A DNA stretch of 64,000 nt from UMGS1590 sp963558655 (lineage in GTDB: Bacteria > Bacillota > Peptococcia > Peptococcales > Peptococcaceae). The notes below the pieces were generated by a model. That model had not been told where the DNA came from, did no database searches, and worked only from the letters and a program-made list of their open reading frames with translations. Positions 26,303-34,893 of this stretch are shown here, piece by piece. The position numbers were made by a program, and so were the translations under genes. Numbering within the stretch: the stretch's first letter is position 1; each line of letters starts with the position of its first letter. The stretch lies in contig CAUWHJ010000001.1 of assembly GCA_963558655.1 (NCBI GenBank), forward strand, positions 124,001 through 188,000, in the 5' to 3' direction.

Positions 26303-27133
26303 ATGAACTATCATCTTGGATTTATCGGCTGCGGCAACATGGGCAGTGCTATGCTCGCCGGAGCTTTAAACGCTGGTCTCACCACGGCTGAACGCATTGC
26401 CGTACACACCGGCACCCCAGTGCATCAAGCGGCGCTTGCCGAAAAATACGGGGTGCAGGCATTGGCGAGCAATCGCGATGTTGCGCGCAACAGTGACATC
26501 ATTGTGCTTGCCGTGAAACCAAACATTTACAAAGACGTGCTCTTGGACATTCGTGACGTGCTCACCCAGGGGCAAACCATTGTCGCGATTGCACCTGCGT
26601 ACAGCATAAGTGCCATCGCTGCCCTTGTTGATAATGATGCCGTTGGCATTGCGCGTGCTATGCCAAATACGCCAGCACAGATTGGGCAGGGCATGGCTGG
26701 TCTTTGTTTTTCTGAGAATATGAGCAGCGAACAGCAGGCGGCTGTTAAAGCTTTTTTTGAAAGCTTTGGTAAAGTGGCCATCGTGCGTGAAGACGTCATG
26801 CACGCTGTGGGGTCTGTCAGCGGTTCATCGCCAGCGTTTGTTTACATGGTCATCGAAGCCATGGCGCAAGGTGCCATTAAATTGGGCATTCCTGCCAAAG
26901 ATGCCATCACCTTCGCCGCGCAGAGCGTTCTCGGCGCTGCTGCCCTGGTGCTTGAGACGGGTGAACATCCCGCCGTGTTACGCGATGCCGTTTGTTCTGC
27001 CGGTGGCACCACCATCGCCGGTGTTGCCGCACTTGAAAAAGACGGCATGAAAGCCGCCTTCCTCGATGCCATGGACGCTAGCAGCGAAAAATTTCTGGCT
27101 ATGGAACGTGCTGCAGTCGACGATCTTGCTTAA
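26303..27133 (+). CDS. proC: Pyrroline-5-carboxylate reductase
   Basis: Last step of proline synthesis, NAD(P)H-dependent. 276 residues. N-terminal Rossmann motif LGFIGCGNMGSAMLAGAL; VKPNIYKDVL; substrate site VGSVSGSSPAFVYMVIEAM and the terminal SAGGTTIAGVAALEKDG signature. ATG 26303 has AAAGGAGC upstream; the earlier in-frame start at 26273 overlaps the amidase stop and lacks a site. Confidence 0.94.
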   Translation: MNYHLGFIGCGNMGSAMLAGALNAGLTTAERIAVHTGTPVHQAALAEKYGVQALASNRDVARNSDIIVLAVKPNIYKDVLLDIRDVLTQGQTIVAIAPAYSISAIAALVDNDAVGIARAMPNTPAQIGQGMAGLCFSENMSSEQQAAVKAFFESFGKVAIVREDVMHAVGSVSGSSPAFVYMVIEAMAQGAIKLGIPAKDAITFAAQSVLGAAALVLETGEHPAVLRDAVCSAGGTTIAGVAALEKDGMKAAFLDAMDASSEKFLAMERAAVDDLA

Positions 27134-27140
27134 TATTTTT

Positions 27141-27173
27141 GCCGAACACTTTTGTAGGGTGTTCGGCATTTTT
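27141..27173 (+). terminator. Terminator after proC
   Basis: GCCGAACAC/GTGTTCGGC stem followed by ATTTTTGCTTTT. Confidence 0.85.
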
Positions 27174-27224
27174 GCTTTTGCTGAAAAAAAGAGCCTCTAT
27201 CTTTCATTAGTGGCGTGACTATGT

Positions 27225-27273
27225 TATAATTTTTCCTATAATTTCGTCATTGCTATATTCATTGCTATATATT
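27225..27273 (+). repeat. Short tandem repeats in front of the TIR gene
   Basis: TATAATTT occurs twice (27225, 27237), and TCATTGCTATAT twice in tandem (about 27247 and 27259). They overlap the expected promoter and leader. Confidence 0.6.
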
Positions 27274-27290
27274 GAGAGGAAGTTGATAAC

Positions 27291-27902
27291 GTGTCAGAAA
27301 CTATGCAAGAATTAACAGGAAAGATCAAAGCCTGCGATCGCAGTCAACCATATATTTATGTGAGCTACTCTACCCGCGACGGCGAAGCTGTGTACAATGA
27401 TGTTATCGCATTGCAGGAAGCTGGTAAAAATTTGTGGATTGATACCCCGGCCAATATGACAGGTGATGGCTACAACAGTACCATTTTCGGCGCGATTGCC
27501 GATCTTAACTGTAAAGGTGTACTCTTTTATTTGAGTGAAGAATCCATGACATCTGCTCAGTGCGCTAAGGAAGTTGCTTATACCAAAAGCCATGCTATTA
27601 CCGATGAACGTGCTGCTTTGCCGGTGGTTGTGGTTGACCTCGACGAAGTTGATGATCTTGATATTGAACGCTATGTTAATGGTAAGCTATATAGCCTCTT
27701 TGGCAGCGAATACCTCAGTGAAGCTGAAGCAGAACGTATGAAGAAATATCGTGACAAGTATAATAATCGTGTCGACCATGTCGATACGCGTTACAACCTC
27801 TGTGAAATCATCTTGAACATTCTTAAAGATCAGGAAGCCGGCCAGGTGCCATTCACCGAAGTCGCTGCTGACCGTGTGGCTTATGTATCGAAAATGCTTT
27901 AA
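27291..27902 (+). CDS. Stand-alone TIR-domain protein
   Basis: 203 residues. The first half fits a TIR domain: strand A YIYVSYSTRDG (residues 21-31), a helix, NLWIDTPANMTGDGYNS (BB-loop region), VLFYLSEESMTSAQCAKEV with Ser, Cys91 and Glu94 at the positions where TIR NADases keep S-x-x-C-x-x-E. The second half is a short charged helical tail without a recognised partner domain. Bacterial TIR proteins can cleave NAD+ in phage defence or damage response; whether this one does is untested. GTG 27291 has GAGAGGA upstream; ATG 27303 is an alternative. Own terminator, so monocistronic. Confidence 0.78.
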   Translation: MSETMQELTGKIKACDRSQPYIYVSYSTRDGEAVYNDVIALQEAGKNLWIDTPANMTGDGYNSTIFGAIADLNCKGVLFYLSEESMTSAQCAKEVAYTKSHAITDERAALPVVVVDLDEVDDLDIERYVNGKLYSLFGSEYLSEAEAERMKKYRDKYNNRVDHVDTRYNLCEIILNILKDQEAGQVPFTEVAADRVAYVSKML

Positions 27903-27915
27903 TTGCACCACGAAC

Positions 27916-27951
27916 GCCGGAAAGGGTTTATTGCGCCCTTCCGGCTTTTTT
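27916..27951 (+). terminator. Terminator after TIR gene
   Basis: GCCGGAAAGGG/CCCTTCCGGC stem with one bulged A, then TTTTTT. Confidence 0.82.
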
Positions 27952-27979
27952 CATAGAAGCGTAGGAAAGGAGGAAAGTT

Positions 27980-28537
27980 GTGAGTAATCGTACTAAACGT
28001 GACTTGGAAGATGCCCTGAAAACCATGCTTTTACAAAAGCCATTGGATAAAATTACCATTCGTGATCTTACCGATGTAGCTGGTATTAGCCGTATGGCTT
28101 TTTACTATCATTTTCAGGACATCTATGATCTTGTAGAATGGGTTTGTATTGAAGATGCGCGCCTTGCTCTCGATGGGAAAAAAACGGCTGATACCTGGCA
28201 GGATGGTTTAGCACATGTATTTGAAGCGGTTCGTGAAAACAAACTTTTTGTCTTGAACGCCTATCATTCACTAGACCGTGAGCGTATGGAACGCTTTCTT
28301 TTGGGGCTCACCGCTGATCTTATTCGCGGCGTTGTGGATGAAAAAAGTCAGGGGATTAACGTGAGTGATGACGATAAAGCGTTTATCGCTCGTTTTTATA
28401 CATACAGTTTCGTTGGGCTGATGCTCGACTGGATCGGTCGCGGTATGACGGATGACTACCATGAGATTGTGAAAAAAATTTGTCTCATCATGCATGCTGC
28501 TGTGGATCATGCCATTGCTCATTTTGCTGATCGTTGA
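27980..28537 (+). CDS. TetR-family regulator (DhaS-like)
   Basis: 185 residues. N-terminal HTH: LEDALKTMLLQKPLDKITIRDLTDVAGISRMAFYYHFQDIYDLVEW, then an all-helical ligand domain with the C-terminal pattern of the DhaS/TetR_C_8 group. GTG 27980 follows a strong AAAGGAGGAAAG site. It lies directly upstream of oleate hydratase, separated by a terminator; control of that gene in response to unsaturated fatty acids is a reasonable inference. Confidence 0.88.
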   Translation: MSNRTKRDLEDALKTMLLQKPLDKITIRDLTDVAGISRMAFYYHFQDIYDLVEWVCIEDARLALDGKKTADTWQDGLAHVFEAVRENKLFVLNAYHSLDRERMERFLLGLTADLIRGVVDEKSQGINVSDDDKAFIARFYTYSFVGLMLDWIGRGMTDDYHEIVKKICLIMHAAVDHAIAHFADR

Positions 28538-28555
28538 TGGTGAATGGGGTCTTTA

Positions 28556-28602
28556 CAAAACCGCCTTGGTGATTAGTTTTTTATCACCAAGGCGGTTTTG
28601 TT
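28556..28602 (+). terminator. Terminator after tetR gene
   Basis: 18-base perfect stem CAAAACCGCCTTGGTGAT with its complement around a T-rich loop. Confidence 0.85.
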
Positions 28603-28684
28603 GATGGTGTGATGTGTGGGGGAGGCGTAAGATGAAGACATAGAAATCTTCTGACTGCTCTCAAACATGAAAGGACCTTATAAA

Positions 28685-30625
28685 ATGAACAAACAAACAA
28701 AATTAACAATGGCAGCGTTGGGCGCTGCTGGTACAGGTGCGGCTGTGGCGCTGGCAAAGAAACGTGGCGCAGAGAAAATGGCAACGCACACCGATTATCG
28801 TAATACAGAGCTTGGCAAGGGTGCGCCGAACAGCAAAGGCATTCGCTATACAAATGGTAACTATGAGGCGTTTGCGCGACCAAAGAAACCGGAAGGTGTG
28901 GAAGAAAAACATGCCTACATTGTTGGCAGCGGGTTGGCTGCGCTTTCAGCAGCTTGCTTTTTGGTACGCGATGGGCAAATGCCAGGCGAGAACATTCACA
29001 TTTTAGAAGCGATGGATATTGCCGGTGGTGCCTGCGATGGTATTCTTGACACCAGTCGTGGCTATATCATGCGCGGTGGCCGCGAGATGGAAGATCATTT
29101 TGAATGTCTTTGGGACTTATTCCGCAGCATTCCATCTTTAGAAGTGGAAGATGCGTCGGTGTTGGATGAGTTCTATTGGCTCAATCGTGAAGATCCAAAC
29201 TACTCACTCTGTCGCGCTACAGAAAAACGTGGGCAGGATGCACATACCGATGGTCGCTTTAATTTGAGCACGAAAGGTGCCTTGCAAATTGCCAAACTCT
29301 TTATGACGCCGGACGAAGAGCTTTATGACAAAACCATCGAAGATGTTTTTGATGAAGAAGTGTTCGATTCCACGTTCTGGCTGTATTGGCGCACGATGTT
29401 TGCTTTTGAAAACTGGCACAGTGCATTGGAAATGAAGCGTTATTTCCAGCGTTTCATTCACCACATCGCTGGGTTACCGGATTTCAGCGCACTTAAATTT
29501 ACACGCTACAACCAATATGAATCGTTAATTTTGCCGATGCAGAAATATCTGGAGAACGCTGGTGTGGACTTCCGCTTTGGTGTAGAAGTGACGAATGTGC
29601 TTTTCGATATTCAAGATGGTCGCAAGCAGGCAACAGCCATTGAGACCCGTAAAGGCGGCAAGGAAGCAGGCATCGTATTGACAGAAAACGATCTTGTCTT
29701 TATTACGAATGGTAGCTGCACCGAAGGCACCATCTATGGTGACCAGGATCACGCACCAAACGGTGACGCTGAAGTGCGTACAAGCGGTTGCTGGAACCTG
29801 TGGAAAAACATTGCGGCGCAGGATGAGGCGTTTGGTCGTCCGGAAAAATTCTGCGGCGATGTGGCAAAGACAAATTGGGAATCAGCTACGGTGACGACGC
29901 TGGACGACAAAATTTTGCCTTACATCGAAGCCATCTGTCAGCGCGATCCACGTTCGGGCAAGGTGGTCACCGGCGGCATTGTAAGCTGTCAGGATTCCTC
30001 GTGGCTGCTTAGTTGGACGATCAATCGTCAGGGGCAGTTCAAAGCACAGGAACCGGAAAAGGTTTGTGTGTGGGTGTATGGTCTCTTTACCGATGTGCCA
30101 GGGGATTATGTGAAAAAGCCAATGCGCGATTGCAGTGGTCGTGAGATTACAGAGGAGTGGCTGTATCATCTTGGCGTGCCAGAAGATGAGATACCAACCC
30201 TCGCGCGTGAGAGTGCTGTCTGTGTGCCAACGATGATGCCATATATTACAGCCTTCTTCATGCCACGCACTGCCGGTGATCGTCCGGATGTCATTCCTGA
30301 TGGGTCGGTTAATGCCGCCTTTATCGGACAATTTGCCGAAACACCACGCGACACCGTTTTCACCACTGAATATTCGGTGCGTACGGCAATGGAAGCGGTG
30401 TATGGTTTGTTGGGTGTCGACCGCGGTGTGCCGGAAGTGTGGGACAGTGTCTATGATGTGCGTGCTTTGCTTGATTCAAGCGTTTGCCTCATGGATGGCC
30501 GTTCGCCACTGGATCTTTTGCCAGGCGCATTGCGTAAACCCCTTTTGGCGCTTGTGCGTGGCACAGTGATTGACAAGCTTTTGCGCGATCACGGCATCGT
30601 GCACAATACTGAGAACGATAAGTAA
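28685..30625 (+). CDS. ohyA: Oleate hydratase
   Basis: FAD-dependent enzyme that adds water across cis-9 double bonds, making 10-hydroxystearate and detoxifying host unsaturated fatty acids. 646 residues. FAD motif YIVGSGLAALSAACFLV, ILEAMDIAGGACDG, the catalytic-loop segment RGGREMEDHFEC, and the C-terminal NAAFIGQFAETPRDTVFTTEYSVRTAMEAVYGLL are all family hallmarks. A hydrophobic N-terminal stretch (AALGAAGTGAAVALA) precedes the enzyme domain and may bind membranes. ATG 28685 with AAAGGA upstream is preferred to ATG 28667. Confidence 0.93.
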   Translation: MNKQTKLTMAALGAAGTGAAVALAKKRGAEKMATHTDYRNTELGKGAPNSKGIRYTNGNYEAFARPKKPEGVEEKHAYIVGSGLAALSAACFLVRDGQMPGENIHILEAMDIAGGACDGILDTSRGYIMRGGREMEDHFECLWDLFRSIPSLEVEDASVLDEFYWLNREDPNYSLCRATEKRGQDAHTDGRFNLSTKGALQIAKLFMTPDEELYDKTIEDVFDEEVFDSTFWLYWRTMFAFENWHSALEMKRYFQRFIHHIAGLPDFSALKFTRYNQYESLILPMQKYLENAGVDFRFGVEVTNVLFDIQDGRKQATAIETRKGGKEAGIVLTENDLVFITNGSCTEGTIYGDQDHAPNGDAEVRTSGCWNLWKNIAAQDEAFGRPEKFCGDVAKTNWESATVTTLDDKILPYIEAICQRDPRSGKVVTGGIVSCQDSSWLLSWTINRQGQFKAQEPEKVCVWVYGLFTDVPGDYVKKPMRDCSGREITEEWLYHLGVPEDEIPTLARESAVCVPTMMPYITAFFMPRTAGDRPDVIPDGSVNAAFIGQFAETPRDTVFTTEYSVRTAMEAVYGLLGVDRGVPEVWDSVYDVRALLDSSVCLMDGRSPLDLLPGALRKPLLALVRGTVIDKLLRDHGIVHNTENDK

Positions 30626-30626
30626 G

Positions 30627-30668
30627 AAAAAAACGCCCGTCAAGGAATATTTCCCTTGACGGGCGTTT
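30627..30668 (+). terminator. Terminator after ohyA
   Basis: AAACGCCCGTCAAGG/CCTTGACGGGCGTTT stem. Its right arm includes the -35 of the next promoter. Confidence 0.85.
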
Positions 30669-30684
30669 CCTGGTTCTGTATAAT
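30656..30684 (+). promoter_or_regulatory. Promoter of rplU-prp-rpmA
   Basis: TTGACG (30656-30661), 17-base spacer, TATAAT (30679-30684). The -35 lies inside the ohyA terminator stem. Confidence 0.75.
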
Positions 30685-30691
30685 TGATATT

Positions 30692-30797
30692 CGGATATGG
30701 GTGTTTTTCCCCAGATCGAAACCGCATGCGTCAGGTTGAAAACGCAGCGTGGCCGCTACCTTATCGCAGCGAGTATTCTCAGGGAGGAGTGAAAGAA
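30692..30797 (+). promoter_or_regulatory. 5' leader of rplU, probable L21-type autoregulatory leader
   Basis: About 105 untranslated bases between promoter and rplU ATG, G/C-rich with several possible short stems. The position matches the Bacillota L21 leader element; I could not fold or match it to the model. Confidence 0.45.
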
Positions 30798-31109
30798 ATG
30801 TACGCTATTATTGCTACTGGTGGCAAACAATACAAAGTCGAAGAAGGTATGACTCTCGACGTGGAACTGCTCCACGCTGAAGCTGGTGAAACCGTTGAAC
30901 TCGATACCGTATTGATGCTCAACAAGGACGGCGAAGTAGTGACCGGCAAGCCTTATGTTGAAGGCGCTAAGGTCAGCCTTAAGGTTGTTGAAAACGGCAA
31001 AGCACCTAAGATTACCGTTTTCAAGTACAAACCTAAAAAGAACTATCGTCGTAAAAAAGGTCATCGTCAGCCTTACACCCGCGTGACCGTTGAATCAATC
31101 GTTGGCTAA
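30798..31109 (+). CDS. rplU: 50S ribosomal protein L21
   Basis: 103 residues: MYAIIATGGKQYKVEEG at the start and the basic YKPKKNYRRKKGHRQPYTRV near the end, both typical of bacterial L21. ATG 30798 follows GGGAGGAG. The stop overlaps the prp start (TAATG). Confidence 0.97.
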   Translation: MYAIIATGGKQYKVEEGMTLDVELLHAEAGETVELDTVLMLNKDGEVVTGKPYVEGAKVSLKVVENGKAPKITVFKYKPKKNYRRKKGHRQPYTRVTVESIVG

Positions 31110-31438
31110 TGATTGAGGTAACGCTTTTTTTAGACACAAACGATAGGCTCTGTGGCTATGAATTTTCTGGTCATGCAGAATCGGCGCCTTATGGCGAAGA
31201 TCTCGTTTGTGCAGCAGCTTCTACCTTGGCTATTGTGACTGAAAACAGTCTTTGTGCACAAGGGGTACATTATGAAGCTGAGCTTGACGAAGGCTATGTG
31301 AAACTGATGCTTACACCGATCTTCGATGAGCGCGAAGCGCTTGTGGCGGAAGCGGTGTTGAAAACGTTAGCGGTTGGGGCTAATGCCTTGGCTGATACGT
31401 ATCCTGAATACATCAATGCAAACAGTGTTCATGTTTGA
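31109..31438 (+). CDS. prp: Ribosomal-processing cysteine protease Prp
   Basis: 109 residues. Catalytic pair His22 (SGHAES) and Cys34 (DLVCAAAS). In Bacillota and Fusobacteria this protease trims the N-terminal extension of L27 before ribosome assembly. Encoded between rplU and rpmA as usual, with a one-base overlap to rplU. The L27 encoded next carries the matching cleavage motif. Confidence 0.94.
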   Translation: MIEVTLFLDTNDRLCGYEFSGHAESAPYGEDLVCAAASTLAIVTENSLCAQGVHYEAELDEGYVKLMLTPIFDEREALVAEAVLKTLAVGANALADTYPEYINANSVHV

Positions 31439-31451
31439 GGAGGTGGACCAA

Positions 31452-31730
31452 ATGTTCACATTGGATTTGCAATTATTCGCATCTAAAAAAGGGGTAGGTA
31501 GTACCAAGAACGGTCGTGATTCCCACTCCAAGCGTCTCGGTGCGAAGAAGAGTGACGGCCAGACCGTAAAGGCAGGCAACATTCTCTATCGCCAGAGAGG
31601 GACCAAGATCCATCCGGGCGCAAATGTTGGCAAGGGCGGCGATGATACCTTGTTCGCAAAGATCGACGGCGTCGTTCGTTACGAAAAGGGCAACAACAAG
31701 ACCCGCGTCAGCGTTTATGCTGCTGAATAA
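31452..31730 (+). CDS. rpmA: 50S ribosomal protein L27 with Prp-cleavable N-terminus
   Basis: 92 residues. MFTLDLQLFASKKG holds the Prp site, with cleavage expected after LFA (between residues 10 and 11), leaving the mature N-terminus SKKG that reaches the peptidyl-transferase centre. The rest (GRDSHSKRLGAKKSDGQ, GNILYRQRGTKIHPG) is standard L27. GAGGAGG precedes ATG 31452. Confidence 0.97.
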   Translation: MFTLDLQLFASKKGVGSTKNGRDSHSKRLGAKKSDGQTVKAGNILYRQRGTKIHPGANVGKGGDDTLFAKIDGVVRYEKGNNKTRVSVYAAE

Positions 31731-31741
31731 GAAAAATTGGG

Positions 31742-31767
31742 GGATGACCGCTCGGTCATCCTTTTTT
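31742..31767 (+). terminator. Terminator after rpmA
   Basis: GGATGACCG/CGGTCATCC hairpin with a two-base loop, then TTTTTT. Confidence 0.85.
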
Positions 31768-31792
31768 GTTATATCCAAGAAAGAGTAAACCC

Positions 31793-33616
31793 ATGAAGCA
31801 ATCTGAGATTCAATCAATGTTGGCAGACGTTGAAGCGCGCATTGCGGCAGAAAAACGGCGTCTGCTTCTCTGGAGTAACGGCCGATTGGTGACGGCGCTG
31901 CTGGTGCTGGTGGGCTTGGTACTCGGTATTAAAAATGGCCTTGTTGCCGGTTATGTATTGGCAGCGGTGGGCGTTGTCTGTTTTTGCTGGCTGGTGCATC
32001 GTTTTGGTTTGCAGCAACGTGCCATTGAATTGGCGCAGAACCGGCTGATTGTGCTCAAGCGTTATGAGGCGCGCACACAGGGTGCGTGGTATGATTTTGC
32101 TGACGATGGCGCAGGCTATGTGCGTAAGGACGATTTTTTGTCGAGCGATTTAGACCTTTTTGGGCCGCGTTCGCTTTATCAGTATATTTCTGTGGCGCAT
32201 ACCATCAGCGGTCGCGATGCGCTGATGCGGTTGCTGACCAAACCAAACCTGAAACATATTGCGGCGCGGCAGGATTCGGTGTTAGAACTGTTGCAGGATG
32301 ATGACACTGCCATCAATTTTGAAGCGCTTGGCCTTGCGAAAGACCGCCGCAGTGAAGACGATGAACGTGCTGCCGAGGCAAAGCTGCGCGGCTATGCGAC
32401 AGGAAGCGGCAACAAAAGTATTCCGCAGCTGCGAGTGCTGGCGTATGGGATGCCGCTTTTAACGTTGGCGTTTGCTGTGGCGGCGCTGCTTGGCGTGATG
32501 TCGTGGATGCCGGTGCTCTATGCGTTCTTTATGCAACTCATTGCGTCAACGATGCTTTCCGGCGCCATCAAAACGGAGAAAGAAAGTGTCATGGTGTTGG
32601 CGCGCAAATTGGACCGCGTGGAAGAACGTATTCAAGTGCTGTTGGCGCCGAACTTTAAGAGCGCCTACCTTCGTCAGATGCAGCAGCAGTTGGCGGATGC
32701 AGGTGAAGGCATTCGTGCCTTGAACCGCATTGTTGGCGCTTGGCATATGCGAGAAAATTTCGTGCTTTATCTGCCGTTGGTGGGCTTTTTGGCATGGGAT
32801 TTCAACTGCTGTCTGGCGTTGGATAAGTGGCGTGTGCGTTATGGTGCATCGTTTGGGCGTTGGATGGATTGGCTGGGCGAAGTGGAAGCCCTCTATTCTT
32901 TGGGGACACTTTCGCGTGTGCGTCCAGATGAAACGAGTGTGCCGGAGATTGTCAACAGCGCTGCGCCATTTTTGGCCATGGCAGATGGCAAGCATCCGCT
33001 GCTAGACCCACGCAGTGTGGTTGGCAACGATTACACGCAGGGCGGCGATACCGTCATTATCACCGGTAGCAACATGAGCGGGAAGTCTACGTTCATGCGT
33101 ACCATTGCGCTCAATGCGGTGCTTGCGTATGCAGGTGGTACGGTAATGGCGAAAGAATTTCGCATTAGTCCAATGCGTATTTTCACATCAATGCGTGTGC
33201 GTGATGATGTGAGCGAAGGCATTTCATCGTTCTATGGCGAGATTTTGCGTATCAAGCAGATGGTGGCGTTTTCTGAACAGCAGACGCCAATGCTGGTGCT
33301 GGTTGATGAAATTTTCAAAGGCACCAATTCCGCCGACCGCATCATTGGCGCACAGGCGGCCATTCGCAAGCTCACTAAGCCATGGATGATGACCTTGGTG
33401 ACAACCCACGATTTTGAGCTTTGTGCTCTGGTGGATACGCCGGAAATTCAGGGCAAGAATTATCATTTTGAAGAACATTATGAAGGCGATGCCATCGCTT
33501 TTGATTATAAGATTCGTCCGGGCCGCTGCAAAACGACCAATGCACAGCATCTTATGCGTATTGCAGGGCTTTTGGACGATGTGCATGAAGAAAAGGAGGA
33601 AGCCCATGTTTTATGA
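31793..33616 (+). CDS. Membrane-associated MutS-like ATPase
   Basis: 607 residues. The N-terminal third has two hydrophobic hairpins (about 30-70 and 222-260) that look like membrane segments, followed by a lever-like helical part and the MutS domain V ATPase: Walker A ITGSNMSGKSTF, LVLVDEIFKGTN (Walker B) and LVTTHDFELC. The mismatch-recognition domain of true MutS is missing and so is the Smr domain of MutS2. Role unknown; not a confirmed repair protein. Its stop overlaps obgE by 11 bases, so the two are coupled. The start ATG 31793 has AAGAAAGAG upstream. Confidence 0.82.
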   Translation: MKQSEIQSMLADVEARIAAEKRRLLLWSNGRLVTALLVLVGLVLGIKNGLVAGYVLAAVGVVCFCWLVHRFGLQQRAIELAQNRLIVLKRYEARTQGAWYDFADDGAGYVRKDDFLSSDLDLFGPRSLYQYISVAHTISGRDALMRLLTKPNLKHIAARQDSVLELLQDDDTAINFEALGLAKDRRSEDDERAAEAKLRGYATGSGNKSIPQLRVLAYGMPLLTLAFAVAALLGVMSWMPVLYAFFMQLIASTMLSGAIKTEKESVMVLARKLDRVEERIQVLLAPNFKSAYLRQMQQQLADAGEGIRALNRIVGAWHMRENFVLYLPLVGFLAWDFNCCLALDKWRVRYGASFGRWMDWLGEVEALYSLGTLSRVRPDETSVPEIVNSAAPFLAMADGKHPLLDPRSVVGNDYTQGGDTVIITGSNMSGKSTFMRTIALNAVLAYAGGTVMAKEFRISPMRIFTSMRVRDDVSEGISSFYGEILRIKQMVAFSEQQTPMLVLVDEIFKGTNSADRIIGAQAAIRKLTKPWMMTLVTTHDFELCALVDTPEIQGKNYHFEEHYEGDAIAFDYKIRPGRCKTTNAQHLMRIAGLLDDVHEEKEEAHVL

Positions 33617-34889
33617 TTACGCGAAGGTCAACGTAAAAGCCGGTGATGGCGGCAATGGGATTGTTGCTTTCCGCCGTGAAAAGTATGTGCCAAAGGGCGG
33701 CCCGGCTGGCGGTGACGGTGGCTGTGGTGGTTCTATTATTCTGCGTGCCGATGAAGGGCTGCGTACACTGGTGGACTTCCGTTACCAGACGCACTATAAA
33801 GGCAAGCGCGGCGAGCACGGTTCCGGTGCGAAACAACATGGCCGCAGCGCTGAAGATATTGTGCTGCGTGTGCCGGTGGGTACCGTGGTGCGCGATGCCG
33901 ACACCAAGAAATTGCTCGGCGATTTACGCAGCCATGGTCAGGAAATTGTTGTTGCCAAAGGCGGTCGTGGTGGCCGTGGCAATGCACGTTTTGTCAGCTC
34001 CACCCATCGTGCGCCGGCATTTGCCGAAAACGGTGAAAAAGGCGAAGAACGTTGGATTACCCTGGAATTAAAGCTCCTGGCCGATGTTGGTTTGGTTGGT
34101 TTTCCAAACGTTGGTAAATCAACCATCATCAGCCGCATTTCAGCAGCCAAACCAAAAATTGCCAACTATCACTTCACCACGTTGGAGCCAAACCTTGGCA
34201 TGGTGCGTGTGGACGCCGGCCGCAGCTTTGTGGTTGCCGATGTGCCGGGCCTGGTGGAAGGTGCTGCCGAAGGTGCTGGGCTGGGACATCGTTTCCTGCG
34301 CCATGTGGAGCGCACGCGCGTGCTGGTGCACGTTGTAGACCTTTCCGGTTCGGAAGGGCGCGATCCGCTGGAAGATTTGGCGGTCATTCGTGGCGAGCTG
34401 GAACGTTATGCGCCACAGCTGAATGAAAAGCCAATGTTGATTGTTGCCAATAAGGTGGACATCATGACAGAGGAAGCGCGTGAGGCAGCTTTGCAGCGTT
34501 TGCAGGACGCTTATCCTGATGTGAAAATTTTTCCAATGAGCGCCGCCAGCGACCCAAATTTAGATGCGCTGGTTTATCATCTGGCTGATGTGCTCGATGC
34601 GATTGGGCCGGTGGAATACCACGAAGAAGATTTTGAAGTGGTGGACGACGAACCTGTTAAAGAAGAAGCACCGTTCCGTGTGCAAAAAATTGCGCCTGAT
34701 GCCTACGAAGTGGTTGGGCCGGAAATTGATGGCTTGGTTGGACGTACACAGTTTGAACGCGATGAAGCCATCGAACGTTTTATGAAGATTTTGGACAACA
34801 TGGGCATCGAAAAAGCACTGCGTGCTGCTGGCATTCAGGACGGCGACACGGTGGTTGTTGGGCCGATGGCCTTCGACTATCTGGAATAA
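33606..34889 (+). CDS. obgE: GTPase Obg/CgtA with OCT domain
   Basis: Essential ribosome-assembly and stress GTPase. 427 residues. Gly-rich Obg fold at 1-158 (VKAGDGGNGIVAFRREKYVPKGGPAGGDGG), then the G domain with GFPNVGKST, DVPGLVEGAAEGAGLG, NKVD and SAAS, then a C-terminal OCT domain of about 75 residues typical of Firmicutes Obg. AAAAGGAGG lies 6 bases before ATG 33606, inside the end of the upstream gene. Confidence 0.96.
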   Translation: MFYDYAKVNVKAGDGGNGIVAFRREKYVPKGGPAGGDGGCGGSIILRADEGLRTLVDFRYQTHYKGKRGEHGSGAKQHGRSAEDIVLRVPVGTVVRDADTKKLLGDLRSHGQEIVVAKGGRGGRGNARFVSSTHRAPAFAENGEKGEERWITLELKLLADVGLVGFPNVGKSTIISRISAAKPKIANYHFTTLEPNLGMVRVDAGRSFVVADVPGLVEGAAEGAGLGHRFLRHVERTRVLVHVVDLSGSEGRDPLEDLAVIRGELERYAPQLNEKPMLIVANKVDIMTEEAREAALQRLQDAYPDVKIFPMSAASDPNLDALVYHLADVLDAIGPVEYHEEDFEVVDDEPVKEEAPFRVQKIAPDAYEVVGPEIDGLVGRTQFERDEAIERFMKILDNMGIEKALRAAGIQDGDTVVVGPMAFDYLE

Positions 34890-34893
34890 TGCG

